Assembly: GCA_965222535.1 (NCBI GenBank)
Contig: OZ244957.1
Span: 1,240,001-1,304,000, forward strand
DNA: 64,000 nt
Direction of reading: 5' to 3'
DNA from: G965222535 sp965222535
Lineage (GTDB): Bacteria > Pseudomonadota > Gammaproteobacteria > HK1
Both the position numbers and the translations under genes were made by a program. The stretch's first letter is position 1. Every line of letters begins with the position of its first letter. This document shows, one piece after another, positions 28,110 through 38,067 of the stretch. Below the pieces are notes generated by a model. That model saw only the letters and a list, made by a program, of their open reading frames with translations, was not told the DNA's origin and searched no databases.

Positions 28110-29780
28110 TTATTGCAATTGATTGATGGCGCAAAACACGGCTTGCAAAGAGGCGGTGGTGATGTTCGTATTCATTCCTACGCCGAAAACGGTTTTCTGA
28201 TCATCTTTTGAACTCATCTCAATATAGGCGATGGCGGTTGCGTTGTCGCCATGCCCAAGGGCGTGCTGGTGGTAGTTGATGACATTAATATTAATACCGT
28301 AATAGGTTGCAAGTGCATCCACCAGTGCTGCTATGGGGCCATTGCCAACGCCGTCAATGGTTTGCAGAGCGCCATTGCAACGCAGGTTCACGGTTAGTCG
28401 CCGCATCCCTTGATGATCGGGATCGGGAATGCTCCAATGCTCTTGGTATTGGTAGTGCCCATCAAGACGGAGGTAAATGTCTTGGAATAAGCGCCACAAC
28501 TGCGCTGAGGTGATCTCTTGCCCCGAAACTTCGGTTGCCTGTTGTACATGACGGCTGAACGCAATCTGTAAATTACGCGGCATATCCAAGTGATAATCGG
28601 TTTTCATAATGTAGGCGACACCGCTTTTTCCAGATTGCGAGTTAACGCGGATGATGGCCTCGTAGGTGCGCCCGACGTCTTGCGGATCGATCGGCAGATA
28701 GGGTACTTCCCAAAGGGTGCTGTTGCTGCGCTCAAGGGCGTTCATCCCTTTTTTGATCGCATCTTGGTGCGAACCTGAAAAAGCGGTATATACCAGATCG
28801 CCGGCGTAGGGGTGGCGCGGGTGTATCGGCAGTTGGTTGCAGTGCAAAGCAACGGCTTTGATGTCGTCGATTGATGATATATCGAGTTTTGGATCGACCC
28901 CTTGGGAGCACAGGTTCATCGCGAGGTTAACCACATCTACGTTACCAGTGCGCTCGCCATTGCCGAATAAGGTGCCTTCAACACGCTCGGCACCGGCCAG
29001 CAAGCCAAGCTCCGTGGCGGCGGTAGCGGTACCGCGATCATTGTGCGGATGCAAGCTGATAATGCTGCGATCACGGTAGCGAAAATGGCGGCTGAACCAT
29101 TCGATCTGATCGGCGTAAATGTTTGGTGTCGCCATCTCCACAGTAGCGGGTAAATTAATGATGACCTTGCGCTCTGGCGTCGGCTCGAACACCGCACATA
29201 CTGCCTCGCAGACTTCAACCGCATACGGTAGCTCGGTGCCAGTAAAACTTTCCGGTGAATACTGGTAGAGAATATCGGCGTGTGGCATCTGTGCCGCGTT
29301 GTCACGGACGATTTTGGCACCGTTGACAGCGATCGCCGTGATGCCGGCGAGGTCGGTGTCAAACACCACCCGTCGTTGCAATTCTGAGGTGGAGTTGTAT
29401 AAATGTAAAATCGCCCGCTTGACCCCGGCTAAGCTTTCGAAGGTGCGCTGGATCAGATGTTGGCGTGCTTGAGTGAGCACTTGGATCGTCACATCATCGG
29501 GGATGCAGTTTTCTTCAATGAGCTGGCGTACAAAGTCAAAATCGGTTTGTGAGGCGGATGGGAATCCCACTTCGATTTCTTTGAAGCCCATGCCGATAAG
29601 GGTTTCAAACATGCGCATTTTGCGACCTGCATCCATCGGCTGAATCAGCGCCTGGTTGCCGTCGCGCAAGTCCACGCTGCACCATACCGGAGCGCTTGTA
29701 AGCGTGCGCTGCGGCCATTGACGATCGGGTAGATCTATCGGTGGAAACGCTCGATATTTTTCAAACCCCATGGTTTTCAT
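28110..29780 (-). CDS. leuA: 2-isopropylmalate synthase (LeuA type 2)
   Basis: Condenses acetyl-CoA with 2-oxoisovalerate, the first committed step of leucine synthesis. The ATG at 29780 (MKTMGFEKYRAFPP) gives 556 residues. SVDLRDGNQALIQPMD and HPHNDRGTATAATELG plus NGERTGNVDVV mark the HMGL-type TIM barrel with its metal ligands. A C-terminal LeuA regulatory domain follows (about 430-556). The wording fits the long LeuA2 branch. leuB, leuC and leuD are not adjacent. No leucine leader peptide was found upstream, although a 35-codon plus-strand ORF (29962-30069) is open there. Confidence 0.95.
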   Translation of the reverse strand: MKTMGFEKYRAFPPIDLPDRQWPQRTLTSAPVWCSVDLRDGNQALIQPMDAGRKMRMFETLIGMGFKEIEVGFPSASQTDFDFVRQLIEENCIPDDVTIQVLTQARQHLIQRTFESLAGVKRAILHLYNSTSELQRRVVFDTDLAGITAIAVNGAKIVRDNAAQMPHADILYQYSPESFTGTELPYAVEVCEAVCAVFEPTPERKVIINLPATVEMATPNIYADQIEWFSRHFRYRDRSIISLHPHNDRGTATAATELGLLAGAERVEGTLFGNGERTGNVDVVNLAMNLCSQGVDPKLDISSIDDIKAVALHCNQLPIHPRHPYAGDLVYTAFSGSHQDAIKKGMNALERSNSTLWEVPYLPIDPQDVGRTYEAIIRVNSQSGKSGVAYIMKTDYHLDMPRNLQIAFSRHVQQATEVSGQEITSAQLWRLFQDIYLRLDGHYQYQEHWSIPDPDHQGMRRLTVNLRCNGALQTIDGVGNGPIAALVDALATYYGININVINYHQHALGHGDNATAIAYIEMSSKDDQKTVFGVGMNTNITTASLQAVFCAINQLQ

Positions 29781-30163
29781 ACACGCGCCTCTCGGCAAGT
29801 CAACAACAGATGGATCAAAGAGACTGTTCTTTTTACGGAGATATAAACAGATAAGGGTATTGGAGAGCTTTGCATAAGCCGCACCGCGGCACAAACAAAA
29901 TATGTCCTATGTTAAAGCGTATGAGATAGTAGAAACATCAAAATATTCAAGGGGCTATTTCATGGCGTGGCAATCGCTGGGACAAATGAGTTCAGCGGCT
30001 TCGCGGCAAGCGCATCATTCTTGTTCAGAAGAACTGAATGGAGTGGATTCGCTCATCATCTTGGATTGAGAGGCTGCTTGAGAATCTCCATGTGAGGCAC
30101 CAAGGGCAACCGGCAGGGAGAAGCTACTGATGCAGGAGTTTCTCGTTCCCGCAGACGGGGCCG

Positions 30164-32851
30164 CTAAATCACAAAATTAATCAAACGTTGCGGCACAATC
30201 ACGGTTTTGCGCACTGCGCGTTCAGCGATAAAGCGCGCAACGTTTGGATTGGCGTACGCCAGTTGTTCAAGGGTGCTTCTGTCGGCATCTGTCGGCACTG
30301 TAATATGACCACGCAATTTGCCGTTAACCTGAACCACGATCGACACGGTATCCGACACCAGTAGGTGCTGATCGGCAACCGGCCAAGAGGCGTCTATCAC
30401 CGCCGCACAGGGCCACGCGGGTTGCTGCCCTTGCGCTGGTTGCGCGTGACTTTTTACTGATCGGGCAGGGTCCTGATGGGCAGCCGTTTTTTGCGCTAGG
30501 GTTTGCAGAGCGTTCCACAGTTGGTGACCAATATGCGGCACGATCGGTGACAGCATGAGCACAACCGTAGATAGTATATCATGGACGATAGCGCGATCGA
30601 CGGTGCCTCGCTGCGGATAACTGTTGACCTCATTTAACAGCTCACGGCAAGCAGCGCAGGCGGTGTTGAAGCGGTAGCGCTGCCCGATGTCATGGCTGAC
30701 CTTAACGATGGTTTGGTGCAGTCGCCGACGCAAGCGGCGCTGTTTGCTGGTCAGCACCAGCGTACTCGCAGCGAGCGCCTCGCTATCAACCGCGCCCGCG
30801 CTGACGTGTGCATAAACGAGGCGCCATAAGCGGCGAAGGAAACGTGACGCGCCTTCGACGGCACTGTCGGACCACTCCAGCGCTTGGTTAGGGGGGCAGG
30901 TTTCCATCATATAAAGGCGCACTGTATCGGCACCGTAAGTGGCTATCAGCACTTCTGGATCAACGCCGTTGTTCTTTGATTTGGACATTTTCTCAATCGC
31001 ACCAACAGTTACCGGCTGCCGATCGGTTTTCAGTATAGCGCTGACGATAGCGCCCTTGCCATCGCGCTCGATCTCAACCTCGCTGGGCGAGAAATAGATC
31101 TTTTTGCCACTCCCACCTGCCCGGATCTCTACGCGATAGTAGGTCTCCGCGACGACCATCCCCTGGGTCAGTAAGTTGGTGAATGGCTCATCGATATTAA
31201 CCAGCCCTGCGGCGCGCAGCAGGCGACAGAAAAAGCGTGAATACAAAAGGTGCAGGATCGCATGCTCAATGCCGCCAATGTATTGATCGACCGGCAGCCA
31301 GTAATTGGCGCGTTCATCTAGCATCGCCTGGTCGTTGTCGGGGCAAGCAAAGCGTGCGAAATACCATGATGATTCGACGAAAGTGTCAAGGGTGTCGCTC
31401 TCGCGCTCGGCGGGCTGTTGGGTGTCGGGATCAACAGTGCAGAGAAATTCAGGGCGTTTCGCGAGTGGCGCGGTATCGCTTGCGCTCGGCAGTACTACTG
31501 GCAGTGCGGTGTCGGGCACCGTTTTCTCACCATCAGCGGTATGGATAATCGGTACCGGGCAGCCCCAGTAGCGTTGCCGCGACACCCCCCAGTCACGCAG
31601 GCGGTAATTGACTTTTCGCTTACCGCTGTGGTGTTGCTCGACAGCGTTACCGATCCGTTCAACCGCGGCATTAAAATCAAGGCCGCTGAACTCGCCAGAA
31701 TTGACCGTGATAATATCGTAGCTGACAAACGCCTCGCTTTGTACATTGACCGTAGCGCCGTTTGCTGGTGCAACCACTTGGCGAATAGCAAGGCCGTGTT
31801 CGCGGGCAAATTCGTGATCGCGCGCATCGTGAGCTGGTACCCCCATGATGGCACCGGTGCCGTAGCTCATCAGCACGTAATTGGCGACGAAGATGGGTAC
31901 TTGCGCACCATTCATCGGGTTGAGTGCCACAAGACCGGTGTCCATCCCGCGCTTCTTTGCGGTTTCGGTCGCCGCTTCGGCGACCGACCCGGCGCGGCAC
32001 TCATCAATAAACTGCTGCAACGCTGGATTTTTGCGCGCACTCGCCAATGCCAGCGGATGGGAGAGGGCGAGGGCCATGAAGGTAACGCCAAACAGGGTGT
32101 CTGGTCGCGTGGTGAATATACGTAGTGTGTGATCGCTGTCGGCAACCGCAAAATCAAGCTCAAGCCCGCTGGATCGCCCGATCCAATTGCGCTGCATCGT
32201 TTTCACTGACTCTGGCCAACCGGGCAATCGGTCCAACGCAGTCAGCAGGTCTTCGGCGTAGTCGGTAATCTTCAAAAACCAGTGCGGGATCTGGCGGCGC
32301 TCGACGGGCGCGCCAGAGCGCCAGCCGTGCCCATCGACAACCTGTTCATTGGCCAACACGGTCTTATCGACGGGGTCCCAGTTGACTTCGGCATTTTGCC
32401 GATATAGCACGCCTTGGTGGTGCAAGCGAGTCAGCAACCATTGCTCCCAGCGGTAGTAAGACGCATCGCAGGTAGCTAATTCGCGGCTCCAGTCATAAGC
32501 AAAGCCTAAGCGTTTCAACTGGCGCTTCATATCGACAATGTTTTGTTTAGTCCAAGCGCTGGGCGAAACCTGATGCGCCATAGCGGCGTTTTCCGCCGGT
32601 AGGCCAAACGCGTCCCACCCCATGGGTTGCAGTACGTTTTTGCCGAGCATGCGTTGGTAGCGGCTGATTACATCGCCGATGGTGTAGTTGCGCACGTGCC
32701 CGACGTGCAGCCGACCGCTGGGATACGGAAACATCGACAAACAGTAGAATTTTTCTTTTGTCGCATCTTCGAATACGGCAAACGCTCTGGTTTCGTCCCA
32801 GAAGCGTTGTGCTTCTGCTTCAACTGCCTGCGGGTCGTAGTGTTCTTTCAT
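30164..32851 (-). CDS. leuS: Leucyl-tRNA synthetase
   Basis: Class I synthetase of 895 residues. The HIGH-type signature reads PYPSGRLHVGHVRNYTIGD, the editing domain shows FTTRPDTLFGVTFMALA and GTGAIMGVPAHDARD, and the KMSKS loop reads EKMSKSKNNGVDPE. Length and domain order agree with bacterial LeuS. The start ATG 32851 gives MKEHYDPQAVEAEAQRFWDE, standard for the family. It is the first gene of a long minus-strand series and is preceded by a 1.4 kb gene-free region. Confidence 0.97.
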   Translation of the reverse strand: MKEHYDPQAVEAEAQRFWDETRAFAVFEDATKEKFYCLSMFPYPSGRLHVGHVRNYTIGDVISRYQRMLGKNVLQPMGWDAFGLPAENAAMAHQVSPSAWTKQNIVDMKRQLKRLGFAYDWSRELATCDASYYRWEQWLLTRLHHQGVLYRQNAEVNWDPVDKTVLANEQVVDGHGWRSGAPVERRQIPHWFLKITDYAEDLLTALDRLPGWPESVKTMQRNWIGRSSGLELDFAVADSDHTLRIFTTRPDTLFGVTFMALALSHPLALASARKNPALQQFIDECRAGSVAEAATETAKKRGMDTGLVALNPMNGAQVPIFVANYVLMSYGTGAIMGVPAHDARDHEFAREHGLAIRQVVAPANGATVNVQSEAFVSYDIITVNSGEFSGLDFNAAVERIGNAVEQHHSGKRKVNYRLRDWGVSRQRYWGCPVPIIHTADGEKTVPDTALPVVLPSASDTAPLAKRPEFLCTVDPDTQQPAERESDTLDTFVESSWYFARFACPDNDQAMLDERANYWLPVDQYIGGIEHAILHLLYSRFFCRLLRAAGLVNIDEPFTNLLTQGMVVAETYYRVEIRAGGSGKKIYFSPSEVEIERDGKGAIVSAILKTDRQPVTVGAIEKMSKSKNNGVDPEVLIATYGADTVRLYMMETCPPNQALEWSDSAVEGASRFLRRLWRLVYAHVSAGAVDSEALAASTLVLTSKQRRLRRRLHQTIVKVSHDIGQRYRFNTACAACRELLNEVNSYPQRGTVDRAIVHDILSTVVLMLSPIVPHIGHQLWNALQTLAQKTAAHQDPARSVKSHAQPAQGQQPAWPCAAVIDASWPVADQHLLVSDTVSIVVQVNGKLRGHITVPTDADRSTLEQLAYANPNVARFIAERAVRKTVIVPQRLINFVI

Positions 32852-32875
32852 AAGTTAAAGTTCAAGCACAGCGGT

Positions 32876-33067
32876 CCAACATAAGGGGTTTATCTATTGG
32901 GGAAATGCCCCTTCAATAATCATTTTGTAGTGCCGTTGACCAGCCCTGCCGGTCGGCGAACGGTGCGCCTAAATTAAAAATAAAACAATGATTTATAACA
33001 CTCCCTCAATAGACAAGCCTCGCAGGGTACCTCGGGAAACTAGCGAAGCTAGTTTCCCGAGGTACCC
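32876..33067. repeat. Type A repeat with perfect 20-bp hairpin
   Basis: TTTATCTATTGGGGAAATGC is followed by the module TCATTTTGTAGTGCCG with an inner hairpin and CTCAATAGACAAGCCTCGC. The hairpin at 33025-33067 is perfect: GGGTACCTCGGGAAACTAGC, loop GAA, then its exact complement ending GAGGTACCC. Confidence 0.85.
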
Positions 33068-34108
33068 TATCATGCTTTTTGCGGGCGTGGTCGTTGTTTT
33101 TCAGGGTTTTCTGCCAAAGCTCTCTTCGAGCAGTTGCCCCACGATAGGTTGAAAGGGTCTGTAGGGTGTCTCCAAAGACCTCATAATTATAAGGGAGGGC
33201 ATGATATAACAGAACTACCTTTGGTCCCCTAGGGAGAGAAGATCATGATGAAACGCTCGGCTATCAAAATCGAACAGATAACCATATCCCTTCCCCCAAC
33301 CCGTTGCCGTTTTTCGAGGTTCCCTAAAGTTAGATAAATCAAGCGTTCGGCTGACTCAATTGGAGGAATATATTGATTTTGCGGCACTTGCGGCAGCGTC
33401 GCCCCATGCCCAGCTAAATCCCAAGATGGCATCTCAAAAAACCAAGCAAAGCGGTAACGGACACGGCCTCCAGCAGTGACGCCCAGCGCTTTGATGCGGT
33501 ACTGGACTTAGCAAATAATACCAGCCACGAGCGCGTTTTGCTGTGGTGATGAGTAGCGGCCTGTTATAGCATAAGACGGCTGACTTATTTGCAGCGGACT
33601 GGGATTGGTGCCTTGTGACGCCAAAAATGGGCCAAAGGGCTGAAAAAAAGGGACATTCTCAAGTCAGGGAAGAAGATTTACCCCGTATTACCCCCATCCC
33701 GTCTTGAATTTCGAAAGCACCCCTTGCACAGATACATCTGTTCCTCCATTGAACTTCAGTACGGGGGGATTTCGGGGTACCCTCGATAGCTTTTACGGGT
33801 GATTAAAACAGCGCAGCAGGCAAAAGCAGGCAAAAGCAGACAAACGGGCAGCGGATCTGAGCTTATCGGAGAGGCTGCGCAAGGCTTGCCGCAGTCGATT
33901 AAAATGATGACCAACTAAGATTGGTAATAATCCGATTGAATAAGGGACTAAACAGACGGGAAAGGGTTGCAGGGTACCCCTAGCGGTCGCCCTCCCTCCG
34001 TCATCGTGCGGTGCGTTAAAACCTCAATCAGGTTTTACATAAAAGGCGCGGTGGGTGGTCTTTGGGGTGTATTATGGTGCCAAGATGGTCGCGCTGTTTC
34101 TTATTTTA
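33068..34108. other. Gene-free region with degraded type A repeat pieces
   Basis: No ORF here looks like a protein. Type A pieces are seen at about 33280-33325 (CCCTTCCCCCAACCCGTTGC, then CGTTTTTCGAGGTTCCC) and 33680-33720. This is the point where the main gene direction changes from minus to plus. No DnaA boxes, tRNA or rRNA were seen. Confidence 0.5.
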
Positions 34109-34152
34109 GGGCACCTCGAAAAAACCTGCGTTGCGGATTTTTCGAGGTGCCC
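34109..34152. terminator. Type A hairpin upstream of the ABC exporter
   Basis: GGGCACCTCGAAAAAACCTGC and GCGGATTTTTCGAGGTGCCC pair around GTT with one G.U-type and one unpaired position. U-rich tracts would form on either strand. Confidence 0.6.
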
Positions 34153-34295
34153 TTTCCGATCTTCCTAATGCCTTGATGGTGGTGCTAGTGCCTATCGTCA
34201 AGGCTAACTGTGCACCGCTACACAATCAGGCGGTACCCAGAACTTATACCAGAAACTCAGGCTGTATTGAAAGCCTCACTTGCGGATCCGTGAAT

Positions 34296-36083
34296 ATGTT
34301 AGATGACCTGAAAGCGCTGTGGCAATGCCTGTCCGCTTATCAAGGGAAACTGCTTAAAGTGCAAATACTGATTGTGGTATCAGTATTTTTAGAAAATATC
34401 AGCATTGCTTTAATTGGAGGCTTTATTGCATTATTAACCAATATAAGTATTTTACAAGAGAATATTTATTTGGTCTATTTTTCTAACTTTGTCAATATCA
34501 GTAACACCAATGATTTAATTATTTATTTGTGTTTTTGTCTTCTTGGTTTTCTTTTTATTTCAACGTTAATCAATATTTTTTCTCTATGGCATATTGCTTT
34601 ATTTGCCAATAAAGTACATGTTGAATTAGGAGATGTTTTATATCAGTACTATTTATCAAGATCTTGGTTATTTCACACCAAACATCATAGCACTCAGTTA
34701 ATAAATAATGCCCTTATCGAATGTCGGCGGATTAGTAATGAAGTAATATCTCCATTGATGCAGATCAATACACGGGTTACTTTCGCGAGTTTTCTGTTAA
34801 TTTGGTTGATGATACTAGAACCTGTCTTGACGCTGTTGGTTTTTTCTGGCTTTGCCGTGGCGTATCTGCTGATTTTTAAAGTGGTAAAATACCGTTTAAT
34901 TTCCCATAGTAAGCAAATATCTCGAATAAACCAGCAGCGCCTGCGATCCATGAATGATACTTTTGGGGGGATTAAAGATATACTATTGTTAAATTGCCAA
35001 GCTAAGTTTAATCAATATTTCGAGCGCGCAGGAAAACAGTTGGCGCGCAGTCAAACGATTAATGTAGTGCTAGCTGGAGCCCCTAAATATTTTATTGAAT
35101 TAATGGGGTTTTCTATTACAATTTTAACAATTATTTATTTGTTCTATCAATATAATGATTTAACAAAATCACTGCCAATATTAGGTGTTTATGCTTTGGC
35201 TGGAATTAAATTGCTGCCTGCCTTTCAGCAAATATATTATGGAATATCAACACTAAGAGGCGGTATTGTTGCTTTTAATAATGTTAAAAGTGATTTATTT
35301 AATGCGACAGCGCAAAAAAACAAAAGCAATGCTACAGCACGCGAACAACTTGAAAATATCAAGCAATCTATTCAGCTGAAAGGTGTTAGCTTTTCCTATC
35401 GTCAAGATAAAATACTGGATAATATTAATATCAACATCAAAGCCAAGAAAATGGTTGGTTTGGTTGGGAATTCAGGCGCGGGAAAGTCAACTTTAATTGA
35501 TATTCTATTAGGTCTTATTCAACCTGATGAAGGTTGTTTAATGGTTGATAATCAAATTATTAATGCCGCTAATATGCAATCTTGGCATAGTCAATGCAGC
35601 TCAGTACCGCAAGATATTTTTATCTCAGATGCGAGCGTGATGGAAAATATTGCGTTTGGCGTAATCAAAGATAAAATTGACGAAGCGCAAGTTAAACAGG
35701 CTATCAAATGGGCGTGGCTTGATGAAGTCGTCGCCGCTATGCCGGACGGTATGTGTACGCATTTAGGTGAGCGAGGGGTACAACTCTCAGGCGGGCAAAG
35801 GCAAAGAATTGGTATTGCTAGAGCCTTGTATCATAATACAGAGGTGTTGGTTATGGACGAAGCAACGAGCGCCTTAGACGCTGTTACTGAAACTTTAATT
35901 ATGCAGCAAATCAATGATTTGCCGTGCCGCAAAACGATCGTAATGATTGCCCACCGCCTGCAGACTGTGAAAAAATGCGATGTCATTTACTTTATGCATC
36001 AAGGCCAAATTGTTGATAGTGGGACCTATGATGAATTATTAAAATCCAATGCTGATTTCAGAAAAATAGCGTTTGCTACTTAA
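34296..36083 (+). CDS. Type I ABC exporter, fused permease and ATPase (PglK-like)
   Basis: Starting at ATG 34296 (MLDDLKALWQCLSAYQGKLL) the product has 595 residues. An N-terminal domain carries about six membrane helices, and the nucleotide-binding domain shows Walker A GNSGAGKST, signature LSGGQRQRIGIARALY, Walker B VLVMDEATSALD and the H-loop IAHRL. The arrangement resembles flippases of the PglK/MsbA group that export lipid-linked sugars or lipids; the substrate is not known. The gene is strongly A+T-rich against its neighbours and is flanked on both sides by type A repeats, consistent with acquisition by transfer. Confidence 0.85.
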   Translation: MLDDLKALWQCLSAYQGKLLKVQILIVVSVFLENISIALIGGFIALLTNISILQENIYLVYFSNFVNISNTNDLIIYLCFCLLGFLFISTLINIFSLWHIALFANKVHVELGDVLYQYYLSRSWLFHTKHHSTQLINNALIECRRISNEVISPLMQINTRVTFASFLLIWLMILEPVLTLLVFSGFAVAYLLIFKVVKYRLISHSKQISRINQQRLRSMNDTFGGIKDILLLNCQAKFNQYFERAGKQLARSQTINVVLAGAPKYFIELMGFSITILTIIYLFYQYNDLTKSLPILGVYALAGIKLLPAFQQIYYGISTLRGGIVAFNNVKSDLFNATAQKNKSNATAREQLENIKQSIQLKGVSFSYRQDKILDNININIKAKKMVGLVGNSGAGKSTLIDILLGLIQPDEGCLMVDNQIINAANMQSWHSQCSSVPQDIFISDASVMENIAFGVIKDKIDEAQVKQAIKWAWLDEVVAAMPDGMCTHLGERGVQLSGGQRQRIGIARALYHNTEVLVMDEATSALDAVTETLIMQQINDLPCRKTIVMIAHRLQTVKKCDVIYFMHQGQIVDSGTYDELLKSNADFRKIAFAT

Positions 36084-36109
36084 TCTTCGCTGTGGCGGAT
36101 TATTTTCTT

Positions 36110-36264
36110 TGGGGCCCCCCGAGAAACCTTGAATGGGATGGGGTTTTGGAGGAAGGGATATGCTTACCTGTAGCGTAAGCTATTGATTTATAATCCTTCC
36201 CCCTAATAGACAAGCCCCGCAGAGCACCTCGAAAAGCTAGCGAAGCTGGTTTTTCGGGGTGCCC
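36110..36264. repeat. Type A repeat, near full length, after the ABC exporter
   Basis: CCCCCCGAGAAACCTTG, ATGGGATGGGGTTTTGGAGG, a centre with GCGTAAGCTATTGATTTATA, CCTTCCCCCTAATAGACAAG, and the hairpin at 36222-36263 (AGCACCTCGAAAAGCTAGC, loop GAA, GCTGGTTTTTCGGGGTGCC). This is a good reference copy of the family. Confidence 0.8.
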
Positions 36265-36305
36265 GTTGGTATCGTTCCTCCCCCAACGGTTAGTTCAAAC
36301 ACTGT

Positions 36306-37619
36306 GTGACCAACAATCCATCCCCCCACTACTTAGCGACATTTCAAGTGAGCACTCAACCATTAATCAGCCACCCGACAGGGGCTGTGTACGCCACGAA
36401 GGAGGCCCCGGCAGCGTACGCTGATGCGGTTGTCGCGATCCTGAAAGCACGGCGTCCGGCGTATTCGCTGCCGGCGGCGTGCTATCGCTCGACGGCGTTC
36501 TATGCGCGTGAGTGGGAGTGCTTATTCAACGATAGCTGGTTTTATGCAGGGCACGCCAGCCAGATCCCCGCAAGTGGCGATTATTTTCTGTTTGAGTTGT
36601 GTCACGAGTCGGTAATTGTCGTGCGCGACGACGACGGTGTTGTCCGTGCGCTGGCTAATGTGTGTCGCCACCGTGGGTCGCGGGTGTGTTTAAATCCACA
36701 GGGGAATACGTGCAATTTTGTCTGTGGTTATCATGGCTGGGTCTATGACCTGCGCGGCAAACTGAGATCCAAACGGCACATGGGGGGCGACTTCGATCCT
36801 GCGGCATTTGGCTTGAAGCACGTGCCATTAACCGAGTTCCAAGGCTTGTTGTGGATCAATCTCAATCCCGCCGCTGAACGCTTTGACGCCTCGGCGATCG
36901 CTGTCCATCTGGCACCGTTTGAGCTTGGCGCAACGCACGTCGCAGCAACCCGCAGCTATACCATTGCGGCGAACTGGAAGCTCGCCATCGAAAACTACCA
37001 CGAATGCTATCACTGCGCGCCAGCTCATCCAGAGTACGCTCGTAGCCACAGTCTCAAAGAGCCGGAGCAGCGTACACTGGCGTTACGCCACGCGATGGAG
37101 GCGTGTACCACCGGTATCGGCTATGGCACCGTGGATACTAAGACGGCATCGGGCATGGAGCTTTATTATGGGCGCTATCCGCTCTACTCAGGCTACCTCA
37201 GCGGCACCGAGGATGGGAAACCGGCGGCACCGCTGCTGGGTAAGCTCAGTGCTTATGACGGCGGTGCCTCGGATGTCAGCTTCGGTGCTTTCAGCTTCCT
37301 GCTGGTGTATTCCGATTATGCCGTGGTGTATTGCTTTAAACCGCTGACAGTGCAGTCCTCGACAGTTACCCTCAGCTGGCTGGTGCGCAGCGACGCCAAG
37401 GCCGGGGTAGATTACGATTGCGCACGTCTGTGCTGGCTGTGGGAGGTCACCACGCAGGCTGATCAAACCATCATCAGTAATAACCAACGTGGCATCAATT
37501 CGGCGTATTACGCCCCGGGGCCGTTGTCCACAATGGAGTCTTATGTGGCGCGCTTCCACGATTGGTATGCCGCAACCATGCTGGCGTCAAGCCGCTCAAG
37601 CGCAACTGCCAACACCTGA
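36306..37619 (+). CDS. Rieske non-haem iron oxygenase, GbcA-like
   Basis: This 437-residue alpha-subunit starts at GTG 36306. The Rieske domain shows CRHRGSRVC and CGYHGWVYDLRGK, and the catalytic domain shows the iron-binding block ENYHECYHCAPAHPEY. The C-terminal SNNQRGINSAYYAPGPLSTM with FHDWY matches the glycine-betaine demethylase GbcA and related carnitine/choline oxygenases. These remove a methyl group, or oxidise the amine, with electrons from a reductase. No GbcB-type reductase adjoins it. The substrate is inferred from wording. A type A hairpin begins within three bases of the stop. Confidence 0.85.
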   Translation: MTNNPSPHYLATFQVSTQPLISHPTGAVYATKEAPAAYADAVVAILKARRPAYSLPAACYRSTAFYAREWECLFNDSWFYAGHASQIPASGDYFLFELCHESVIVVRDDDGVVRALANVCRHRGSRVCLNPQGNTCNFVCGYHGWVYDLRGKLRSKRHMGGDFDPAAFGLKHVPLTEFQGLLWINLNPAAERFDASAIAVHLAPFELGATHVAATRSYTIAANWKLAIENYHECYHCAPAHPEYARSHSLKEPEQRTLALRHAMEACTTGIGYGTVDTKTASGMELYYGRYPLYSGYLSGTEDGKPAAPLLGKLSAYDGGASDVSFGAFSFLLVYSDYAVVYCFKPLTVQSSTVTLSWLVRSDAKAGVDYDCARLCWLWEVTTQADQTIISNNQRGINSAYYAPGPLSTMESYVARFHDWYAATMLASSRSSATANT

Positions 37620-37620
37620 A

Positions 37621-37815
37621 GGGCACTTCGAAAAACCAGTTTCGCTAGTTTTCCGAGGGACTCTGCGAGGCTTATCTATTGGGGAAATGCTCCTTCCAGC
37701 CATCATTTCGTGGTGCCGTTGAGCGGATCGAGAGGTCAGCGAACGGCGCGCCGCCGGCGCGCCTAATAAAAATAAAACAATCCCTTCCCTAACCCCCCCA
37801 GTTTTTCGATGTCCC
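37621..37815. repeat. Type A repeat with ATTTCGTGGTGCC module after the Rieske gene
   Basis: The hairpin GGGCACTTCGAAAAACCAG/CTAGTTTTCCGAGGGACTC lies directly after the stop at 37619 and may terminate that gene. It is followed by GGCTTATCTATTGGGGAAAT, CATCATTTCGTGGTGCCGTT with nested inverted repeats (GGCGCGCCGCCGGCGCGCC), and CAATCCCTTCCCTAACCCCC. It is the reverse counterpart of the copy at 10.54-10.75 kb. Confidence 0.75.
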
Positions 37816-37831
37816 CTGAAGAGGATATAGC

Positions 37832-38044
37832 GTGTCCGCGGATGCACCGCTGTGCCGTTTAGAGACTCGGATCGATCGCCTGATCGCGCTCTGCCGATCG
37901 CTTGCCGAACAAAATCGGGCACTACAACTACAACAGCAACGCTTGCGCAAAGAGCGTGCGCAGCTGATCAAGCGCCAGCAGGAGGCGCAGACGCGTCTTG
38001 AAGCGCTCGTGGCGCGCCTCAAGATGCTGGAAGCGGGCCGCTGA
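37832..38044 (+). CDS. ZapB-like coiled-coil protein (TIGR02449 type)
   Basis: A 70-residue, highly charged helix-forming protein: LETRIDRLIALCRSLAEQNR, then LQLQQQRLRKERAQLIKRQQ, with heptad Leu spacing throughout. It starts at GTG 37832 with a GAGG box seven bases before. Small coiled-coil proteins of this type lie immediately before zapA in many gammaproteobacteria and are thought to help in FtsZ-ring assembly. The gap to zapA is 23 bp, so they form an operon. Confidence 0.8.
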   Translation: MSADAPLCRLETRIDRLIALCRSLAEQNRALQLQQQRLRKERAQLIKRQQEAQTRLEALVARLKMLEAGR

Positions 38045-38067
38045 GCGCGGCGACCAGGATATAAACC

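Noticed and set aside
29781..30163. Leucine leader peptide and attenuator upstream of leuA
   Set aside because: No minus-strand ORF with a run of Leu codons and no terminator/antiterminator pair was found.
26223..34290. Chromosome origin near the DnaA boxes or at the minus-to-plus switch
   Set aside because: dnaA, dnaN, gidA and rpmH are absent and the two features are about 7 kb apart. Two boxes and one strand switch are insufficient.
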